The notes under the pieces are model-generated. The model made no database searches. It saw only the letters and a list, made by a program, of their open reading frames with translations, and was not told the DNA's origin. From NCBI GenBank assembly GCA_038255145.1, contig JBBSLP010000061.1, forward strand, positions 1 through 38,603: a stretch of 38,603 nt of DNA. The letters are read 5' to 3'. Of the stretch, positions 33,425 through 38,603 are shown piece by piece (the first letter of the stretch is position 1; each line of letters opens with the position of its first letter). The position numbers were made by a program, and so were the translations under genes. The DNA comes from WHTX01 sp038255145 (lineage in GTDB: Bacteria; Actinomycetota; Acidimicrobiia; Acidimicrobiales; CAIXPF01).

Positions 33425-33430
33425 AACCTA
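33425..33430 (-). promoter_or_regulatory. TAGGTT -10-like hexamer before dop
   Basis: On the minus strand TAGGTT ends 6 bases before GTG 33418. Confidence 0.5.
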
Positions 33431-33486
33431 CCCGCTCCGTCTGACGAGGCGGCGCGAGCCCACCGGCCTCACCAGCCCAGCCGGCC

Positions 33487-35262
33487 TCACAGGTACTGCC
33501 CCGTCGCCACCCGCTCGATGGCCCGGCCACCGGTGGGGTTGGTCTCCTTCTTGTTGTGGGAGACCAGGGTGCGCACGTAGACGATGCGCTCACCCTTCTT
33601 GCCCGAGATCTTCGCCCAATCGTCGGGGTTGGTGGTGTTGGGGAGGTCCTCGTGCTCCTTGTACTCCTGGTGGATGGCGGCGATCAGGTCCTCGACACCG
33701 ACGCCCGGCGTGCCCCCGGCGATCAATCGCTTGATGGCCAGCTGCTTCGCTCGGCGCACGATGTTCTCGATCATGGCGCCGGACGAGAAGTCCTTGAAGT
33801 ACATCACCTCGCGGTCACCGTTCTGGTAGGTGACCTCGAGGAACTGGTTCTGCTCGTCGGCCCGGTACATCTCGGCCACCGTGGCGTCGATCATGCGGGT
33901 GATGGCCCGGCTGCGATCGCCGGCGCCCAGGCTGCGCACGTCCTCGGCATCGAGGGGGACCTCGGTGGTGAGGTAGCGGGCGAAGATCTGCTTGGCCGAC
34001 ACCTCGTCGGGTCGCTCGATCTTGATCTTCACGTCGAGGCGACCGGGACGGAGGATGGCGGGGTCGATCAGGTCCTCGCGGTTGGACGCACCGATGACGA
34101 TGACGTTCTTCAGCGACTCGACACCGTCGATCTCGGCCAGCAGCTGGGGCACGATCGTGGACTCGATGTCGGAGGAGATGCCGCTGCCGCGGGTGCGGAA
34201 GAGCGACTCCATCTCGTCGAAGAAGACGATGACGGGCCAGCCCTCCTCGGACTTCTCCCGGGCCCGCTGGAAGACCAGGCGGATCTGGCGCTCGGTCTCG
34301 CCCACGTACTTGTTGAGGAGCTCGGGGCCCTTGATGTTGAGGAAGTAGCTCCGGGCCTGGCTGTCGCCGCTGACCTCGGCCACCTTCTTGGCCAACGAGT
34401 TGGCCACGGCCTTGGCGATGAGCGTCTTGCCGCAACCGGGAGGGCCGTAGAGCAGGATGCCCTTGGGCGCCGGCAGCTGGTACTCGGCGAAGAGCTCGCG
34501 GTGGGTGAAGGGCAGCTCGACGGCGTCGGTGATCTGCTCGATCTGGGAGTCCAGACCACCCACGTCGGCGTAGCTGACATCGGGCACCTCCTCGAGCACG
34601 AGGTCCTCGACCTCGGGCCGGGGCAGCTTCTCGAGCAGCAGGCCCGAGCGCACGTCCATGAGCAGGGTGTCGCCCGAGCGCAGCTTGGTGCCGATGAGGG
34701 CGTCGCCCAGCTCGGCCACCCGCTCCTCGTCGGCCCGGCCCACGATCATGGCCCGGGTGCCGTCCTCGAGGACCTCCTTGAGGGTCACCACCTCGCCCTG
34801 GCGCTCGCTGGTGCGGGCCAACACGACGTTGAGCGACTCGTTGAGCACCACCTCGGCGCCCCGCTCGAGCTGCTTGACCTCGATCTCGGGGTGCAGGGCG
34901 ACGCGCATCTTGCGACCGCCCGAGAACACGTCGACCGTGCCGTCCTCCTCGTTGTGGCCGAGGTAGGTGCCGTAGGCCGACGGTGGCCGGGTGAGCTTCT
35001 CGACCTCCTCACGCAGGGCCGAGATCTGCTCCCGGGCCTCACGCAGGGTGTAGCTCAGCTTCTCGTTCTGAGCGATGGCCTGGGCAAGCTGTCCCTTGGT
35101 GTCCAAGAGACGCTCTTCCAGGGTGCGGACCCGCTTCGGAGCATCCTGCAGCCGACGGCGGAGGGCAACGATCTCCTCCTCCATGGCCTTGGCCTGCTCG
35201 CGCAGCTCGGTCATCTCGGCTTCGTAACTGGAAAGCCGCCGTTCCCATTCCGACTTGTTGAC
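33487..35262 (-). CDS. arc: Proteasome AAA+ ATPase Arc/Mpa
   Basis: About 590 residues. Order: N-terminal coiled coil (SSYEAEMTELREQAKAMEEE... to LREEVEKL) that catches Pup, tandem OB domains (from GTYLGHNEEDGTVDVFSGGRK), then the AAA+ domain with Walker A GPPGCGKT, Walker B VIVFFDEMES and the RPGRLDVKI arginine region. The end is ATGQYL; the C-terminal GQYL docks into proteasome alpha-subunit pockets. The start is unresolved: AGGAGG (complement 35270-35275) points to codon GTC at 35262, which is not a normal start. The nearest regular in-frame starts are ATG 35214, which shortens the coiled coil, and GTG 35364 or 35403. The 35262 boundary given here is a best guess for the conserved N-terminus. 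Confidence 0.9.
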   Translation of the reverse strand, partial: VNKSEWERRLSSYEAEMTELREQAKAMEEEIVALRRRLQDAPKRVRTLEERLLDTKGQLAQAIAQNEKLSYTLREAREQISALREEVEKLTRPPSAYGTYLGHNEEDGTVDVFSGGRKMRVALHPEIEVKQLERGAEVVLNESLNVVLARTSERQGEVVTLKEVLEDGTRAMIVGRADEERVAELGDALIGTKLRSGDTLLMDVRSGLLLEKLPRPEVEDLVLEEVPDVSYADVGGLDSQIEQITDAVELPFTHRELFAEYQLPAPKGILLYGPPGCGKTLIAKAVANSLAKKVAEVSGDSQARSYFLNIKGPELLNKYVGETERQIRLVFQRAREKSEEGWPVIVFFDEMESLFRTRGSGISSDIESTIVPQLLAEIDGVESLKNVIVIGASNREDLIDPAILRPGRLDVKIKIERPDEVSAKQIFARYLTTEVPLDAEDVRSLGAGDRSRAITRMIDATVAEMYRADEQNQFLEVTYQNGDREVMYFKDFSSGAMIENIVRRAKQLAIKRLIAGGTPGVGVEDLIAAIHQEYKEHEDLPNTTNPDDWAKISGKKGERIVYVRTLVSHNKKETNPTGGRAIERVATGQYL

Positions 35263-35269
35263 GACCCGA

Positions 35270-35277
35270 CCTCCTGC
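35270..35277 (-). promoter_or_regulatory. Strong Shine-Dalgarno without a canonical start
   Basis: GCAGGAGG on the minus strand ends 7 bases before codons GTC (35262) and 4 before another GTC (35265). No ATG, GTG or TTG occurs in that window. Confidence 0.6.
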
Positions 35278-35355
35278 TTCGCGGCTCGGCGCTTCCGCCC
35301 AGCCACAGCGGCGTCGCCGCCGATGGGGGGTGGGCGGCAAGCCGTCCCGAGGGCG

Positions 35356-35361
35356 ACGATA
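35356..35361 (-). promoter_or_regulatory. TATCGT -10-like hexamer upstream of arc
   Basis: On the minus strand TATCGT would start transcription about 85 bases before the Shine-Dalgarno-linked codon. If real, GTG 35364 and GTG 35403 lie upstream of the transcript and cannot be the arc start. Confidence 0.3.
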
Positions 35362-35402
35362 CACGCGGGTGGGCCGTTGTGGGCGGCTCCGGGGTCGAGT
35401 CA

Positions 35403-35420
35403 CACTCCGTTCACGGAGTG
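35403..35420. promoter_or_regulatory. Perfect inverted repeat upstream of arc
   Basis: CACTCCGT-TC-ACGGAGTG, two perfect 8-base arms with a 2-base centre, lies in the 60-base gap between glpD and the arc region, about 40 bases upstream of the TATCGT hexamer. The tight spacing suits a protein-binding operator better than a terminator. Confidence 0.45.
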
Positions 35421-35463
35421 GATGCGCCGGGTGGCCGCCGGGGGTGCCGGCGCACTCCTGCGG

Positions 35464-37287
35464 TCAGCCCGACAGGGGGGTGAGGTGGCGCAGGTCGGGG
35501 CCGCCGTGGCGGGTGGCGTCGGCCCGGCGGTCGTCGGGCTCGTCCTGGGAGGCCCGTTCCGAGGCCACCCGGGCCCGGTAGGCCTCGACCTCGTCGTCGC
35601 GGTGCGCCGCCGACCACCCCAGGACCCCGGCCATGAGCTCGGCGGCGGCGGGGGCCGAGTCCACACCCCGGTGGAAGGTCTCGATGGACAGCCGGGTGCG
35701 CCGGGTGAGCACGTCGTCGAGGTGCAGGGCACCCTCGTGGGACGCGGCGTGCACGACCTCGGCCGCCAGGTAGGTGTCGGTGCCCTCGAGGGGCAGCCCC
35801 AGCTCGGGACGGTCTGCCACCAGGTCGAGCACCTCGTCGATGGCGTCCCCGTAGCGTCCCAGCAGGTGCTCGATGCCGGCCACGTCGAGGCCGGACCCCT
35901 CGGCCAGCCGGGCCCGCCCGTTCCACAACCCCGGGAACCCGGCGGCACCGACCAGGGGCACCCGATCGGTGCACGACGGGGGCACGGGACGGCCGTCGCC
36001 GCGGTCGATGTCGGCCACGGCGGCGTCGATGGCGTCGGCGGCCATGATGCGGTAGGTCGTGTACTTGCCGCCGGCCACGGTGACCAGGCCGGGCACGGTG
36101 CGGGACACGGCGTGCTCGCGCGACAGGTTGCTGGTGGCGTCGGACTCCCCTTCGAGCAGGGGGCGCAGGCCGGCGTACACGCCTTCGATGTCCTCGGGGC
36201 CCAGGGGGGTGCGCAGCACGCTGTTGAGCTGGGCCAACAGGTAGTCGATGTCGGCCCGGCTGGCCGCGGGGTGGGCCAGGTCGAGGTGCCAATCGGTGTC
36301 GGTGGTGCCCACGATCCAGTGCCCGCCCCAGGGGATGACGAACAGCACGCTCGACGGGGTGCGCAGGATCAGGCCCGAGCCCGCCCGGATGCGGTCCCGG
36401 GGCACGACCAGGTGCACGCCCTTGGAGGCCCGCACCCGGATGCGTCCCCGGCCCGCCAGGTTCTGCACCTCGTCGGTCCACGTCGCGGTGGCGTTGACCA
36501 CCTGGCGGGCCCGGACCTCGAAAACCCGGCCGCTCTCCACGTCGCGGGCCCGCACCCCGGTGACCCGCTCGCCGTCGCGCCGCAGGCCGATCACCTGCAT
36601 GCTGGTGGTCACGGCCGCGCCGTAGTGGGCCGCGGTGCGGGCCACGGTCAGGGTGTGGCGGGCGTCATCGACCTGGGCGTCCCAGTAGCGCACCGCGCCC
36701 ACCAGGGCGTCCTCACGCAGGGCGGGCACCAGATCGAGGGTGGCCCGCCGTGACAGGTGCTGGTGGTGGGGCAGGGGGTTGGTGGCCCGCAGACCGTGGC
36801 GGTCGCGTCGCTCGCCGCGGGGCGAGACCCGCACGACCTTGCTGCCCAGGGCGGGGCGGCCGGCCAACAGGTCGTACAGCCCCACGCCGGCACCGACGTA
36901 GAGCCGCTCCCAGGCCCGGTGCTGCAACGGGTAGACGAAGCTGACCGGGCGCACCAGGTGGGGGGCCAGGGTGGAGAGCATGAGGCTGCGCTCCTGTAGG
37001 GCCTCGAAGACCAGGCCCAGGTCGCCCTGCTCCAGGTAGCGCAGGCCACCGTGGATCAGCTTGGAGGACCGGCTCGACGTGCCCGAGGCCAGGTCGCGCT
37101 GCTCGAGGAGGGCGACGTCGAGGCCCCGGGTGGCGGCATCGAGGGCACAACCACAGCCCGTGACCCCCCCGCCGATGACCACGACGTCGAAGGTGGTCCG
37201 GGCCAGCCGGTCGAGGTTGGCGACCCGGGCCGCAGGCGATAGGTGACCCCGGTCGCCGGTCAGAACTCGTCCCCCGGGCGCAGGCAC
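35464..37287 (-). CDS. glpD: Glycerol-3-phosphate dehydrogenase (FAD-dependent, aerobic type)
   Basis: A 607-residue flavoprotein that oxidises glycerol-3-phosphate to dihydroxyacetone phosphate, passing electrons to the respiratory quinone. The dinucleotide-binding motif FDVVVIGGGVTGCGCALDA is at about 33-51, LLEQRDLASGTSSRSSKLIHGGLRYLEQ is the strongly conserved FAD/substrate segment, and VTVAGGKYTTYR lies near residue 400; a C-terminal DAO_C helical domain follows. GTG 37287 overlaps the marP stop by 28 bases, so it is probably translated after marP. The first 25 residues lack family character, but I see no other regular start before the FAD motif. Confidence 0.93.
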   Translation of the reverse strand: MPAPGGRVLTGDRGHLSPAARVANLDRLARTTFDVVVIGGGVTGCGCALDAATRGLDVALLEQRDLASGTSSRSSKLIHGGLRYLEQGDLGLVFEALQERSLMLSTLAPHLVRPVSFVYPLQHRAWERLYVGAGVGLYDLLAGRPALGSKVVRVSPRGERRDRHGLRATNPLPHHQHLSRRATLDLVPALREDALVGAVRYWDAQVDDARHTLTVARTAAHYGAAVTTSMQVIGLRRDGERVTGVRARDVESGRVFEVRARQVVNATATWTDEVQNLAGRGRIRVRASKGVHLVVPRDRIRAGSGLILRTPSSVLFVIPWGGHWIVGTTDTDWHLDLAHPAASRADIDYLLAQLNSVLRTPLGPEDIEGVYAGLRPLLEGESDATSNLSREHAVSRTVPGLVTVAGGKYTTYRIMAADAIDAAVADIDRGDGRPVPPSCTDRVPLVGAAGFPGLWNGRARLAEGSGLDVAGIEHLLGRYGDAIDEVLDLVADRPELGLPLEGTDTYLAAEVVHAASHEGALHLDDVLTRRTRLSIETFHRGVDSAPAAAELMAGVLGWSAAHRDDEVEAYRARVASERASQDEPDDRRADATRHGGPDLRHLTPLSG

Positions 37288-38459
37288 TGCGTGGCGCCCT
37301 CGACGTGGGCCGGATCGCGGGACAGCACGCCCTGCACCTCGGCGAGGGCCGCGGTCAGCTCGTCGTAGCTCACGGCGAAGGCCTGGTCCGGGCCCCGCTC
37401 GGACGTGGCGAAGGCCACGCCGACGACCTCACCTGCCGCGTTCACCAGGGGTGCCCCCGAGTCGCCTTGATCGAGCTTGGAGGACAAGAAGTACACCTCA
37501 CGGTCCGACTTCGTGGTGTCGTAGAAGCCGCGGATCTGGACCTCCCGGACGTGGAAGATCTCATAGGGCTGCTTCTTCAGGACACCCTCTGGATAGCCGT
37601 AGACCACGCCCCTATCTCCCTGGACGCCCGGCGCCAGTGCCATGATGGGCAGCTCGAGTGGCTCGACCGGCTGGAGGAAGGCCAGGTCACGCACTTGGTC
37701 GAAGGCAACCACGTCGGCGTCGACGACCCGACCGTCGAGCGTGTAGAGCACCGGGGTGGCCATGCCCGCCACGACGTGGGCGTTCGTGACCACCAGGTCG
37801 CTCTCGATGACGAAGCCGGTGCCCTCGTGTATCTCACCGCAGGCCTCGCCCTCGACGCGCACCGTGGCCTTCTCGGCCCGGGCGTCGATCTCGGGGGCCA
37901 GGGTCAACGTGGGCGGGGGCGGGGCGTCGGCCAACTCGCGACGGAAGTCGTCGACGATGTCGGCCCAGCGGTCCTGACCGATGAGGCTGGCCAGGCTGGC
38001 CAGGGTGTCGGGGGGATCGGGCAGCAGGTCGGTCACCGCCCCGGCCAGGCGCGAGGTCCGCACCTGCTGGGCCGGCCATTCGCGGACCTGGGCCACGACG
38101 GGCAGCAGCAACCAGGTGGCCACGACCACACCCACCACCCCGGCCGTCGCCCCCAGGGCCCGGTCCACGGTCCGTCGGGGGGCTCCGGGACCGGCCCGTC
38201 GCAGCCTGCTCCCGGCCAACAGGCCCAGGAGCTGGCCGAAGATGGCCCCCAGCACCAGCACCGTGGTGGCCGTGGCCAGCACCACGAGCGAGTCGGCCGA
38301 GCCCACCTGGTCCACGACGCGGGGCGCGACCTTGGAGGCCACGACGAGACCCACGGCCAGGCCCAGCCACGACGCGGCCCGGGCCACCAGGCCCAGCCGC
38401 CAGCCACCGATGGCCGCAGGCACGGCCACGGCCAGCAGGAGGAGGTCGAGCACGTTCAC
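37260..38459 (-). CDS. MarP-type membrane serine protease with conserved disulfide pair
   Basis: A 399-residue homologue of mycobacterial MarP (acid-resistance periplasmic protease). An N-terminal CvpA-like region with about four membrane helices (residues 3-125) precedes the protease. The catalytic triad is H228 (VTNAHVVAG), D258 (RDLAFL) and S334 (QGDSGAPL). Cys207 (EACGEI) and Cys392 (ATQCLR) bracket the protease domain as do Cys214 and Cys395 in MarP, where a disulfide ties it together for activation. The usual GDSGGPL is GDSGAPL. GTG 38459 gives the typical VNVLDLLLL start; ATG 38504 is an alternative. Its stop lies within glpD. Confidence 0.88.
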   Translation of the reverse strand: MNVLDLLLLAVAVPAAIGGWRLGLVARAASWLGLAVGLVVASKVAPRVVDQVGSADSLVVLATATTVLVLGAIFGQLLGLLAGSRLRRAGPGAPRRTVDRALGATAGVVGVVVATWLLLPVVAQVREWPAQQVRTSRLAGAVTDLLPDPPDTLASLASLIGQDRWADIVDDFRRELADAPPPPTLTLAPEIDARAEKATVRVEGEACGEIHEGTGFVIESDLVVTNAHVVAGMATPVLYTLDGRVVDADVVAFDQVRDLAFLQPVEPLELPIMALAPGVQGDRGVVYGYPEGVLKKQPYEIFHVREVQIRGFYDTTKSDREVYFLSSKLDQGDSGAPLVNAAGEVVGVAFATSERGPDQAFAVSYDELTAALAEVQGVLSRDPAHVEGATQCLRPGDEF

Positions 38460-38562
38460 GTCGGGTCGCTCGACAGGGCACTTGTGGGCACGAGGTCCCA
38501 TCATGCCCGCTCGCAGCCCGGGATCGTCGCCGCCCGCCCCCCCTCGGGCCGCGGCCTACCAC

Positions 38563-38603
38563 CCGGTGATCAGACCCCGGTGATCAGACCCCGGTGATCA
38601 GAC
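38563..38603. repeat. 14-bp tandem repeat cut by the window end
   Basis: CCGGTGATCAGACC occurs at 38563-38576 and 38577-38590, with a third copy missing its last base at the window end. Each unit contains TGATCA, a palindrome. The array may continue beyond the window; it lies upstream of the MarP gene. Confidence 0.85.

Noticed and set aside
33556..36753. 1065-codon plus-strand open frame across arc and glpD
   Set aside because: It runs antisense to two well-supported genes and has the low-complexity Gly/His/Val/Leu pattern of a codon shadow.

Overview
The window is GC-rich, gene-dense DNA from an actinobacterium. It carries the whole Pup-proteasome gene set (arc/mpa, dop, pup, prcB, prcA, pafA, pafB, pafC), followed by tatA/B, tatC and a HelY-type helicase in the order known from Mycobacterium. 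It also has an F420-dependent-type oxidoreductase, a MarP-type acid-resistance protease and a MetAP with a proline-rich N-terminus. Several proteins (the 563-aa RG-rich protein and the tandem ThyX-like protein) look closer to Acidimicrobiia than to mycobacteria. I infer Acidimicrobiia/Acidimicrobiales with moderate confidence; no rRNA or other marker settles it. I found no tRNA, rRNA, IS element, prophage or CRISPR array. No gene-free stretch exceeds 300 bases; the longest is about 250 bases before map.

Layout. 1-4814 (+): the tail of a solute-binding protein, then a large Lhr helicase preceded by a small overlapping ORF. 4860-6748 (-): a membrane-anchored trypsin-like protease and an alpha/beta hydrolase. 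6841-9477 (+): an XRE/MmyB-type regulator, a HAD phosphatase and a tyrosine recombinase. 9520-10509 (-): an F420-type LLM oxidoreductase. 10756-13412 (+): methionine aminopeptidase and the RG-rich protein of unknown function. 13447-18215 (-): a zinc ribbon, Nudix and GNAT proteins, a repeat protein, a LysM/SLT muralytic enzyme and the tandem ThyX-like protein. 18261-22991 (-): a tightly overlapping operon tatA/B-tatC-helY-diacylglycerol-kinase-like. 23064-25149: a zinc-binding small protein, a GDPD and signal peptidase I. 25178-35262 (-): the Pup-proteasome locus, with a DUF2007-like gene on the + strand and an acyl-CoA thioesterase-like gene inserted. 35464-38459 (-): glpD overlapping a canonical MarP.

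How the genes work together. Dop deamidates Pup (ending GGQ here), PafA ligates it to substrates, Arc/Mpa (ending in the GQYL tail) unfolds pupylated proteins into the PrcA/PrcB 20S core, and PafB/PafC are WYL-type transcription activators of the DNA-damage response. Tat export, signal peptidase I and two MarP-like proteases make this a protein-quality and envelope neighbourhood.

A striking feature is that about half of the genes have a TANNNT -10-like hexamer only 6-9 bases before the start codon and no Shine-Dalgarno sequence. This predicts widespread leaderless transcription and was used to choose several starts. The most unusual protein is the tandem ThyX-like protein, whose two halves each keep a different part of the ThyX signature motif.
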